A stretch of DNA of 64,000 nt, taken from positions 1-64,000 of the forward strand of contig JAYVPW010000039.1 in assembly GCA_043777315.1 (NCBI GenBank), in the 5' to 3' direction. A program made the translations under genes and the position numbers. The stretch comes from CAIURC01 sp043777315 (GTDB taxonomy: Bacteria > Verrucomicrobiota > Verrucomicrobiia > Chthoniobacterales > Chthoniobacteraceae). Positions 8,060-15,036 of this stretch are shown piece after piece; positions within the stretch are counted from its first letter, which is position 1, and each line of letters begins with the position of its first letter. Under the pieces are notes generated by a model, which did no database searches, was not told where the DNA came from, and saw nothing but the letters and a program-made list of their open reading frames with translations.

Positions 8060-9057
8060 TTTTGCGCGAGGCGGAGTCCGCTCTCGGTGAATGTCGCGCC
8101 CGATTTGTCCACTCCGGGAATCGTGATGCGATACGTCTCCGCGAGCACTTTCACGATGGAGCGCGGCGTGGCGAGGTGCCACTGGATGTTGTAGTCGAGC
8201 ATCTGCTGCACGGCGTCCTTGCCGCGCGCGTCGAATGGATTCGCCGTTGCGATCATCATCGTGCGGCTGATCACGTCGAAGGGCACCATCAGCCGGCCGA
8301 ACATGAGCGCTTCCGGCAGCATCTTCACGACCTGCCGATCGACCTCGTAATATTCGAGCGGAATGTAGGCGAATTTGGAGCGGTCGAGGATGCCGGAAAG
8401 CAGGACATCGAGCTCGGCTGCGCCGCGGCGGACCACTTCATCGAGCAGCGAAGTGGCGAAGGCATTCTCCGCGAGCTGACGGTTTTTTTTCTGCACGCGC
8501 TCGAGCGAGGAAGCCACGATCTCCTCACTCACGAGCCGGTGCTGGATGAGAAATTTGGCCAGCGGCTCGCTTCCGTCGTCGGTCAGATCCGCGAGCAAAT
8601 CTTCCACCCGCGCGGGCACTCCCGAATTTCGCGTCTCCGGGCGCGTCGTGCTCTGTGTGGCCATCAACGTGCCGGTCTCAGCGACGGCGGCGCGGAAATC
8701 GAGATTGATGCCGGGAATCACGCCATTCGCCGGTCGCGCCACACCCGCCTTTTGCATCCGCTCCTCGACTTCGCCGAGCGCGGCCATGAGTTCCGGGTTG
8801 TCGGGATCTTTCTCCAGCACGCTCTCGAACTCGAGCAGCGCCGAGGAAAAATGCCCCATGTCCATGTAGGTCTCCCCAAGCCGCCGGGAGACCGCCGTCA
8901 TTTTGTCGGTCTGCCCGACGCGACCCAGCGCGTCCTTCAAAATCTCCATCGACTGGCAATCCGTGGGATTGGCCTGCACGATGACCTCGAACATTTCGAT
9001 GGTCTGCAAAAGCTGCTCCTGCTCTTCCGTCGGCAGGATTGGGGGGCTGGGATTCAT
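8056..9057 (-). CDS. TPR plus MshEN (GspE N-terminal) domain protein
   Basis: 333 residues. The N-terminal part has tetratricopeptide character (two helices around GETYMDMGHFSSALLEFESV and LEKDPDNPELMAALGEVEER). The C-terminal part (SEPLAKFLIQHRLVSEEIVA through SKFAYIPLEYYEVDRQVVKM to MMIATANPFD) matches the N-terminal domain of GspE/PilB ATPases but no ATPase domain follows. It overlaps the downstream ATPase gene by 4 bases, so the two proteins are probably made together; a regulatory or adaptor role in pilus/secretion assembly is inferred. The start is ATG 9057; upstream codons in the same frame look non-coding. Confidence 0.75.
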   Translation of the reverse strand: MNPSPPILPTEEQEQLLQTIEMFEVIVQANPTDCQSMEILKDALGRVGQTDKMTAVSRRLGETYMDMGHFSSALLEFESVLEKDPDNPELMAALGEVEERMQKAGVARPANGVIPGINLDFRAAVAETGTLMATQSTTRPETRNSGVPARVEDLLADLTDDGSEPLAKFLIQHRLVSEEIVASSLERVQKKNRQLAENAFATSLLDEVVRRGAAELDVLLSGILDRSKFAYIPLEYYEVDRQVVKMLPEALMFGRLMVPFDVISRTMMIATANPFDARGKDAVQQMLDYNIQWHLATPRSIVKVLAETYRITIPGVDKSGATFTESGLRLAQK

Positions 9058-9182
9058 GGGCGGGGAATGGATAGCCAATACCATGCCGGAGCGAGTCGGT
9101 TCCTGAAATTGAGAGAGAATATTGGGCGCTTCCAATGTCCGCGCGCGGTCGTGAGGCTGAAACGACCCGCGCACAAAAACAT

Positions 9183-9211
9183 TTGCCCGCCCACACTCGC
9201 CTACCTATATC
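9183..9211 (+). promoter_or_regulatory. Candidate sigma-70-type promoter upstream of hisI leader
   Basis: TTGCCC (9183-9188) and TATATC (9206-9211) are separated by 17 bases, each matching four of six consensus positions. It lies in the divergent gap between the pilus operon and hisI and upstream of the terminator at 9307-9348. Confidence 0.35.
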
Positions 9212-9306
9212 CCCCGCGTGAAATTTTCGCATCGGTGGCAAATCTAGACGGGCTCGGGTCTGCTCTCGCGAGCAGCCCGGTCGTCGCCATTTGCGCGCCG
9301 AATCAC

Positions 9307-9348
9307 GCCCGACGAATCCTCCCGCGGATCGTCGGGCTTTTTGTTTTT
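9307..9348 (+). terminator. Intrinsic terminator in the hisI leader
   Basis: GCCCGACGA (9307-9315) pairs with TCGTCGGGC (9329-9337), with an inner ATCC/GGAT extension, followed by TTTTTGTTTTT. It sits 18 bases before the hisI start and no protein gene on this strand precedes it, so it ends either a small RNA or an attenuated leader. Confidence 0.85.
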
Positions 9349-9365
9349 CAACTTCGCTTTCCAAA

Positions 9366-9752
9366 ATGAGCCAGACCTTCAAATACAACGCCGACGGCCT
9401 CATCCCCGCGATCGTCCAGGACGCCGCCTCACGCCGCGTGCTGATGATGGCGTGGATGAACGAAAGCTCACTGCGCACCACGCTCGAGACTGGCCTCATG
9501 CACTTCTGGAGCCGCTCGCGGCAAAAATATTGGCTCAAAGGCGAGACCAGCGGGCACACCCAGCGCGTCGTCCGCTGGGCCGCCGACTGCGACGCCGACA
9601 CGCTGCTTTTTGAAGTCGAGCAAACCGGCGGTGCCTGCCACACCGGCTTCGAGAGCTGCTTTTTCCAAACCTTCGCTCCCGACGGCACCCCGCTGCCGAT
9701 CGCGGAGGAGAAAGTGTTCGATCCCGAGAAAAGCTACGGATTTAGGAAGTGA
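9366..9752 (+). CDS. hisI: Phosphoribosyl-AMP cyclohydrolase
   Basis: 128 residues, full length for the monofunctional enzyme; opens the purine ring of phosphoribosyl-AMP in histidine synthesis. Family motifs are clear: VLMMAWMNESSLRTTLETG, HFWSRSRQKYWLKGETSGHT, the metal-binding CDADTLLFEV and GGACHTGFESCF cysteines. The start is ATG 9366, since upstream codons overlap the terminator. The last codons (YGFRK) are formed by a copy of an ATTTAGGAAGT repeat that also recurs in the downstream gap. No other his gene is in the window. Confidence 0.96.
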   Translation: MSQTFKYNADGLIPAIVQDAASRRVLMMAWMNESSLRTTLETGLMHFWSRSRQKYWLKGETSGHTQRVVRWAADCDADTLLFEVEQTGGACHTGFESCFFQTFAPDGTPLPIAEEKVFDPEKSYGFRK

Positions 9753-9903
9753 GATTTAGGATTTAGGGAAGTTCAGAACTGCTCCGGCACCTCGCTCTGC
9801 ATCAGCTCTTCCAGTCTTAAAAAAACGGCGCGGCTTCTACTTTCGTCATCCTCACACGCGCGCTCCGCCACTTCCTAAATCCTAAATTCAACTTCCTAAA
9901 TTC
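9739..9903. repeat. Inverted TTTAGGAAG-type repeats between hisI and trpE
   Basis: GGATTTAGGAAGTGAGATTT at 9739 and GGATTTAGGGAAGTTC soon after face ACTTCCTAAATCCTAAATTC and ACTTCCTAAATTC at 9870-9903. The arms abut the hisI stop and the trpE start. The middle (9776-9869) contains no gene. Confidence 0.75.
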
Positions 9904-11415
9904 ATGCTCGTTCCCATCAAGCCCTCCCTCTCCGAGTTCCGCGAACTCGCGAAAAAGGGCAACCTCATCCCCGTCAGCAGCGAGCTCATCGCCGACGCGG
10001 AGTCGCCCGTCTCCGCGTTCCAGAAGATCGACGACGGTGGCTATTCCTTCCTGCTCGAGTCGGTCGAAAAAAGCGACCAGGCCGGCCGCTATTCCTTTGT
10101 GGGCGGGGCTCCGCGACTGATCTTCGAAAGTAGCGGACGCACCGTTCGCATCACGGAAAATGGCGCGACGCGCGAATTTGACACCGCGCGCGACCCGCTC
10201 CACGAGCTCGAGGAATTGATGCAGCGCTACCGCTTCGTCCCCTCGCCAGCGACCGGTGAATCCCGCTTTTCCGGCGGTGCCGTCGGCTACCTCAGCTACG
10301 ACATGGTCCGCTTTTTCGAGCCGACCATCGCGCCGCCGCCGAACGACGGACTCGGCCTGCCGGAGATGCTTTTTCTGATCACCGACATCGTCCTCATCTT
10401 CGACCACCGCACCCGCCGCCTCCGCATCGTGAGCAACGCGCTCGTCGAGGGCGACCGCGCCGACGAAGCCTACGCCGCGGCATCCGCGCAAATCGAACGC
10501 ATCGTCGCACTGCTCGCGGTGCCCGCAAAAATGCCCGCGCTCTTCGTCGATCGCGCCGCCGCACCGATCACGCCCGCCTGCAACACCACGCGCGCGGAAT
10601 ACACGCAGATGGTCCGCGACGGCCTCGAATATATTCGGGCCGGCGACGTGTTTCAGTTCGTCCCGTCGCAGCGTTTCGAGACCGAATACACCGGCGACCC
10701 GCTCACGCTCTACCGCACGCTGCGGTTCGTGAATCCGTCGCCGTACATGTTCTGCCTGAAATTCGGCGGCCGCTTCGCCCTCGTCGGCAGCTCCCCGGAA
10801 GTCCACGTCCGCGCAATGAACGGGCGCGTCGAAATCCGCCCGATCGCCGGCACCAAACGCCGCGGTGCCGACGAAGCCGAGGACGACGCCAACGCCGCCG
10901 CGCTCCTCGCTGACCCGAAAGAGCGCGCCGAGCACCTCATGCTCGTCGATCTCGCGCGCAACGACGTCGGCCGCATCGCGGAATTCGGCAGCGTCCGCGT
11001 GACCGACTTTTTCACCGTGGAAAAATACAGCCACGTCATGCACATCGTCTCCAACGTCGTCGGCGACCTCCGCCCCGACCGCACCGCGTACGACGTCATG
11101 CGCGCCACCTTCCCCGCCGGCACCGTCAGCGGATCGCCGAAAGTGCGCGCCATGCAGATCATCAACGGCCTCGAGAAATCCAAGCGCGGCGTCTATGCTG
11201 GCGCGGTCGGCTACTTCGGCTTCGACGGCAACCACGACTCCTGCATCGCCCTCCGCACCGTCGTCCTCAAAGACGGCAAAGCCTTTGTGCAGGCGGGTGC
11301 CGGGGTCGTCGCCGATTCTTCGCCGGAAGGCGAACACGAAGAGTGCGTGAACAAAGCGATGGGCATGATGGCGGCGATTGCGCGCGCTTCGGCCGTGGGA
11401 AAAAGGATCTCTTGA
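9904..11415 (+). CDS. trpE: Anthranilate synthase component I
   Basis: 503 residues; converts chorismate and ammonia to anthranilate with the TrpG amidotransferase. The chorismate-binding domain shows FQFVPSQRFETE, GSSPEVHVR, RPIAGTKRRG, LMLVDLARNDVGRIA, FPAGTVSGSPKVRAM and GAVGYFGFDG. The N-terminal LLESVEKSDQAGRYSFVGG is the tryptophan feedback site region (the LLES element), so allosteric inhibition is likely. It begins a gap-free cluster with two small DUF genes and trpG. Confidence 0.96.
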   Translation: MLVPIKPSLSEFRELAKKGNLIPVSSELIADAESPVSAFQKIDDGGYSFLLESVEKSDQAGRYSFVGGAPRLIFESSGRTVRITENGATREFDTARDPLHELEELMQRYRFVPSPATGESRFSGGAVGYLSYDMVRFFEPTIAPPPNDGLGLPEMLFLITDIVLIFDHRTRRLRIVSNALVEGDRADEAYAAASAQIERIVALLAVPAKMPALFVDRAAAPITPACNTTRAEYTQMVRDGLEYIRAGDVFQFVPSQRFETEYTGDPLTLYRTLRFVNPSPYMFCLKFGGRFALVGSSPEVHVRAMNGRVEIRPIAGTKRRGADEAEDDANAAALLADPKERAEHLMLVDLARNDVGRIAEFGSVRVTDFFTVEKYSHVMHIVSNVVGDLRPDRTAYDVMRATFPAGTVSGSPKVRAMQIINGLEKSKRGVYAGAVGYFGFDGNHDSCIALRTVVLKDGKAFVQAGAGVVADSSPEGEHEECVNKAMGMMAAIARASAVGKRIS

Positions 11416-11667
11416 ATGGATTATGCCTTTTCCGATCACGCCGTCCTTTCTCTGCGCAAGCGGCGCATTCCCATCCAATGGCTCGAAAGCGTCCTCGCCG
11501 CGCCTACGCTCATCCTGCCGGATGCCGACGACGAAACTCTCGAACACCGACTCGCACGCATTCCCGAATACGGCGGCCGGGTTCTGCGAGTCGTTGTCAA
11601 TACCCGCGCTTCGCCAATCCGCATCGTCACCCTATATTTCGACCGCACCATGAAGTCCCGCTTATGA
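11416..11667 (+). CDS. DUF4258-type small protein (putative toxin-like partner)
   Basis: 83 residues starting at the base after the trpE stop. MDYAFSDHAVLSLRKRRIPI followed by QWLESVLAAP and later VVVNTRASPIRIVTLYFD is the DUF4258 pattern, a RelE-like small fold commonly paired with DUF2283. Its stop overlaps the next start by ATGA (11664-11667). A TA-like role is inferred from the pairing, not proven. Confidence 0.8.
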   Translation: MDYAFSDHAVLSLRKRRIPIQWLESVLAAPTLILPDADDETLEHRLARIPEYGGRVLRVVVNTRASPIRIVTLYFDRTMKSRL

Positions 11668-11864
11668 AACTCAACTTCGACCCGGAAACGGATGCCCTCT
11701 ACCTCGACCTGTCGGACCAGCCCGTCATCGAAAGCGAAGAAGTCGCTCCCGGCGTCATCCTCGACTTCGACGAAAATGAGCAAGTCATCGGCGTCGAGAT
11801 TCTCAATGTCACGCGGCGCGCATCCACCACCGCCGCGAAGCCCGCGAACCTCCACGCGACCTAG
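11664..11864 (+). CDS. DUF2283 small protein (putative antitoxin-like partner)
   Basis: 66 residues: MKLNFDPETDALYLDLSDQP followed by VIESEEVAPGVILDFDENEQ and VIGVEILNV, the complete DUF2283 signature. It is translationally coupled to DUF4258 by a 4-base overlap, and its stop is immediately followed by the trpG start, so the pair is embedded in the trp cluster. Confidence 0.88.
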   Translation: MKLNFDPETDALYLDLSDQPVIESEEVAPGVILDFDENEQVIGVEILNVTRRASTTAAKPANLHAT

Positions 11865-12428
11865 ATGATTCTGGTTTTAGACAACTACGACAGCTTCACC
11901 TACAACCTCGTCCAATACTTCGGCGAGCTGGGTGCGGAGATCGTCGTGAAGCGGAACGACGAAATCACCCTCGACGAAATCGCCGCGCTGCACCCCGAGC
12001 GCATCGTCATTTCACCCGGCCCTTGCACGCCAAATGAAGCCGGGATCAGCAACGACGTCATCCGCCGTTTCGGCGAAACAACCCCGCTCCTCGGCGTCTG
12101 TCTCGGCCACCAATGCATCGGCCACGTCTTCGGCGGCGAAGTCGTCCGCGCCGACCGCCTCATGCACGGCAAAACCTCCCCGATCCTGCACGACGGCACC
12201 GGCGTCTTCGCCGGGCTGCCGAATCCGTTCGAGGCGACGCGTTACCATTCCCTCCTCGTCCGCCGCGAGACCTTCCCCACCGCCCTCGAAATCATCGCCG
12301 AAACCGCCGAGCACGAAATCATGGGCCTCCGCCACCGCACCCTCCCCATCCACGGCGTCCAATTCCACCCCGAATCGATCCTCACCCTCTCAGGCAAAAA
12401 ACTCCTGCAAAACTTCCTCGCCCTTTAA
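11865..12428 (+). CDS. trpG: Anthranilate/aminodeoxychorismate synthase glutaminase subunit
   Basis: 187 residues; class I glutamine amidotransferase supplying ammonia to TrpE (and often to PabB). Catalytic Cys lies in GVCLGHQ, His/Glu in GVQFHPESILT; MILVLDNYDSFTYNLVQYFG and ISPGPCTPNEAG are family hallmarks. It begins at the base after the DUF2283 stop. The 3' end overlaps the convergent lipB by four bases around a shared TTAA. Confidence 0.95.
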   Translation: MILVLDNYDSFTYNLVQYFGELGAEIVVKRNDEITLDEIAALHPERIVISPGPCTPNEAGISNDVIRRFGETTPLLGVCLGHQCIGHVFGGEVVRADRLMHGKTSPILHDGTGVFAGLPNPFEATRYHSLLVRRETFPTALEIIAETAEHEIMGLRHRTLPIHGVQFHPESILTLSGKKLLQNFLAL

Positions 12429-13051
12429 CTGGCAAGCGCGCTGAGCGCGGCTTCGAAACGCGTCTCCACTTTTTCCGCGAACTCTCGCACGCCGACCGCG
12501 CGCCCGCTCTCTCTCTCGACGCTGGTCATTTCGACCCCGGCGATGCCGCACGGGGTGATGTGGGTGAAAGGGGTGAGGTCGCCGCAGACATTCAGAGCGA
12601 AGCCGTGCATCGAAATCCAGCGTCGGACGCCGACGCCGATGGAGGCGATCTTTCGGTCTCCGACCCAGACGCCGGTGAGCCCTTCGCGTCGCACGCCAGC
12701 GACTCCGAAATCGCCCAGCGTTTCGATCAACACCTCCTCCAGCATCCGCATGTAGCGATGAAGGTCCTGTCCGCGCAGCCGGAGATCGAGGATCGGGTAG
12801 CCGACGAGCTGGCCGGGGCCGTGATACGTGGCCTGCCCACCGCGGCCGGTCTGCACGAGCGGGTGCGGCAGTTGCGCGGGGTCGCGCAGGCTCGATTGAT
12901 CGGGCGTGCGACCGATGGTGTAGATCGGCTCGTGTTCGAGCAGCAGCAGTTCGTCAGTGGCCGCCGGGTCGGCGATTTTTTGCGCAACGATTTCCTCCTG
13001 CAGCGCGAGCGCCTCCTCGTAGCCGACGCGGCCGAGCCAGCGGACGATCAT
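12425..13051 (-). CDS. lipB: Octanoyl-ACP:protein octanoyltransferase
   Basis: 208 residues; transfers octanoyl from ACP to lipoyl domains of 2-oxoacid dehydrogenases and GcvH. Motifs: LLLEHEPIYTIGR, GGQATYHGPGQLVGYPILDL with the conserved His, ASIGVGVRRWISMHGFALN and the acyl-binding TPCGIAGVEMTS with catalytic Cys. The start at ATG 13051 overlaps the ruvC stop by ATGA; the long open frame upstream is a shadow of ruvC. The lipoate synthase gene is not in this window. Confidence 0.95.
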   Translation of the reverse strand: MIVRWLGRVGYEEALALQEEIVAQKIADPAATDELLLLEHEPIYTIGRTPDQSSLRDPAQLPHPLVQTGRGGQATYHGPGQLVGYPILDLRLRGQDLHRYMRMLEEVLIETLGDFGVAGVRREGLTGVWVGDRKIASIGVGVRRWISMHGFALNVCGDLTPFTHITPCGIAGVEMTSVERESGRAVGVREFAEKVETRFEAALSALAS

Positions 13052-13551
13052 ATCCGCTGCAATACCACGATCCCGCGTCCCGCCGTATCCGCGGTTTGAA
13101 AATGCGTGATCCCGATGGCCAGCGCATCTGCCGCGTCCGGCGAGGGATTCTCCGTGAGCCCGAGAAGTGCGCGCACCATGAATCCGACCTGACCCTTGTC
13201 CGCCCCACCCCGTCCGACGACCGACTGCTTCACCCGCCGCGGCGCGTATTCGTAGATCGGCAGGCCCCGCACCGCCGCCGCCAGCAACGCCGCGCCGCGC
13301 GCCGTCCCGAGCGTGATCGCCGTCCGATAGCTCTGCACAAAGATCACCGCCTCGAAAGCCGCGCACTCCGGTTCATGCTCCCGTATCAACTCGCTCACGC
13401 GTTCGTGGATCGCGACGAGGCAGCCGGAAGGCAGCAGATCCGCGCGGTTTTTGATCGTCCCGTAGGTCAGCGCCCGCAACTTTCCTCCGACCCGCTCGAG
13501 CACCGCGAACCCGGTGCTACGAAGAGAAGGATCGATCGCAAGAATTCGCAT
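13048..13551 (-). CDS. ruvC: Crossover junction endodeoxyribonuclease RuvC
   Basis: 167 residues; resolves Holliday junctions with RuvAB. Catalytic acidic residues are visible in ILAIDPSLRSTGFAVLE, in the AAFEAVIFVQ segment and in DAADALAIGITHF near the C-terminus. Codes for the first gene of a ruvC-lipB pair; ruvA and ruvB are not in this window. Confidence 0.95.
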   Translation of the reverse strand: MRILAIDPSLRSTGFAVLERVGGKLRALTYGTIKNRADLLPSGCLVAIHERVSELIREHEPECAAFEAVIFVQSYRTAITLGTARGAALLAAAVRGLPIYEYAPRRVKQSVVGRGGADKGQVGFMVRALLGLTENPSPDAADALAIGITHFQTADTAGRGIVVLQRI

Positions 13552-13671
13552 GTCCGCGCGATCTTATCGGTCACCCGCCAGCGACGCAAGGGACCGTCCG
13601 GCCAGCTTGCTTCAAGTCGTTGATTCAGTGAGCTCAACGCAAGCCTGCACTCTGCAAGTCACTCTCGGAGT

Positions 13672-14955
13672 TCAGGCTTGGATCGGACGCTTGGCCAAAA
13701 GTTTTTGAATGACTGCCACGAGTCCTACGAAAGCGAGGATGACCAGGACACCGACACCGCAGAGAATCAGCGCGATCTTCATCTTGTTCTTCGCGCTCAA
13801 GGCCGGCCCGGGAGTCGGCTCTTTGTCCGGCCAAGGATCGGCGAGAAAGGGGAATTCGGCACTGAACGGCTTGTCGTTCGTGGTCTTCCGCGGCCAGGCA
13901 GGGCTGCGATAGGACAGCTCCAGCAAAAGTGTGTCGCCGTATCTCGCGAGAAGTGCCGCAACATCATCGGTCAGCCGACGACCGTTCGGGAAACCGACGT
14001 TGAATCGGTTGCTGTAGATCATGACATCGGGCACGAAGTCCCAAGCCCGCTACGAGAACAGTTGCTGAATCGTGAACTTGTTGCCGAGATCCCGCATGAG
14101 AGTCGGGTGGTCCTCTGCATCCTTGATCGCCGCGACTTGCTCTCGCGGCGGGATTTTATTGAGGATCTCGAAACGCGGCTGTTGCGTGCGGAGCGACCTC
14201 CCGGCGTGATCGACTTGCTTGCCGCCTTTGCTGGAGGTCGCCCAGATGATCCAGTCCTGCTGACCCTCCGGAAAGTCTTCGATCGGGATCAGCATGATCA
14301 TCGCCACGGCATTGGTCCCAAAGAACGGCGGGAAAATGAAAGGGTCATCCCGGAACCCGGTGTAAAGATGCAGGTCTTTCGGATTCTGCATCACCTCGTC
14401 CATTCGGCCTCCGAGCGGTGCGGCGTTGTAGAGATGCACGCCGTCGGTGTTCTTCAGATACTTCTTGGGATTCTGCACCGTGAATCCTTTCACCGTGGCG
14501 TCGTTCTTCAGTTGAATATCGAAGCGGACATCCGAGTTCAGCTCTTCAGGCTTCACGACAGTTCCGCCATACCGCGCCTGATCGCCGTCGTTCTTAAAGG
14601 CGACTGCACTCCGTAAATCCATGTGGACGGAGTAAGTGTAAGGTTCCAGGTCCACCGCCTTGGTCTTGGTCAGCGCCCGGCGGACACACAGGATCACCGC
14701 CATGCTTTTGATCTGACTTTTTTCTTCGGGCGTCAGGGTCAGATCTTTCCGGTCGGGCGAAGTAAAGTCGGCCACCTGTCCGTTCGCCAGGAGTGGGAAA
14801 ACGATCAGGTCGGTGATCCCGCCCGAAAGGCTCGCGGCTGCTTTCGCTGTTGGCTTGCCGTCGTCGAAGAGTTCCATCACACCGGGAAAGGCAATCGGAT
14901 CGGCGTGGTCGGAGGCGAGGAGTGGCAACGCAAGGTGCTGGAGCAGTGTCACCAA
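13672..14955 (-). pseudogene. DUF4331 family protein interrupted by an in-frame UAG
   Basis: Two frames (14955-14050 and 14049-13672) lie in the same register and are separated only by a TAG at 14050-14052. The upper part has SDHADPIAF, GGITDLIVFPL and a repeat of beta-rich blocks; the lower has PDVMIYSNRFNVGFPNGRRL, the usual DUF4331 ending, then a C-terminal hydrophobic segment (ALILCGVGVLVILAFVGLVA). The start is uncertain: only TTG/GTG codons precede the hydrophobic leader-like segment, and the same frame is open back to the stop of the upstream gene. It may be a pseudogene, a readthrough gene or carry a sequence error. Confidence 0.7.
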
Positions 14956-15036
14956 AAGCAGCGCGCGGAAGGGTTTTGTTAGTTTTATGTGATTGAGGTG
15001 CTGGTTCGAAAAGCGAAGGTCTCTGCGGCTCGGGTC

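Noticed and set aside
8062..9369. 435-codon plus-strand frame across the pilus operon
   Set aside because: Shadow of the TPR/MshEN gene, and His/Arg-rich.
9817..11547. 576-codon minus-strand frame antisense to trpE
   Set aside because: Shadow frame with Asp/Val/Arg bias; trpE motifs are on the plus strand.
14050..14052. UAG in DUF4331 as pyrrolysine or selenocysteine-like recoding
   Set aside because: UAG is the pyrrolysine codon but no pyl genes or insertion element were seen, and RF1 is present; plain termination, error or leaky readthrough are simpler.
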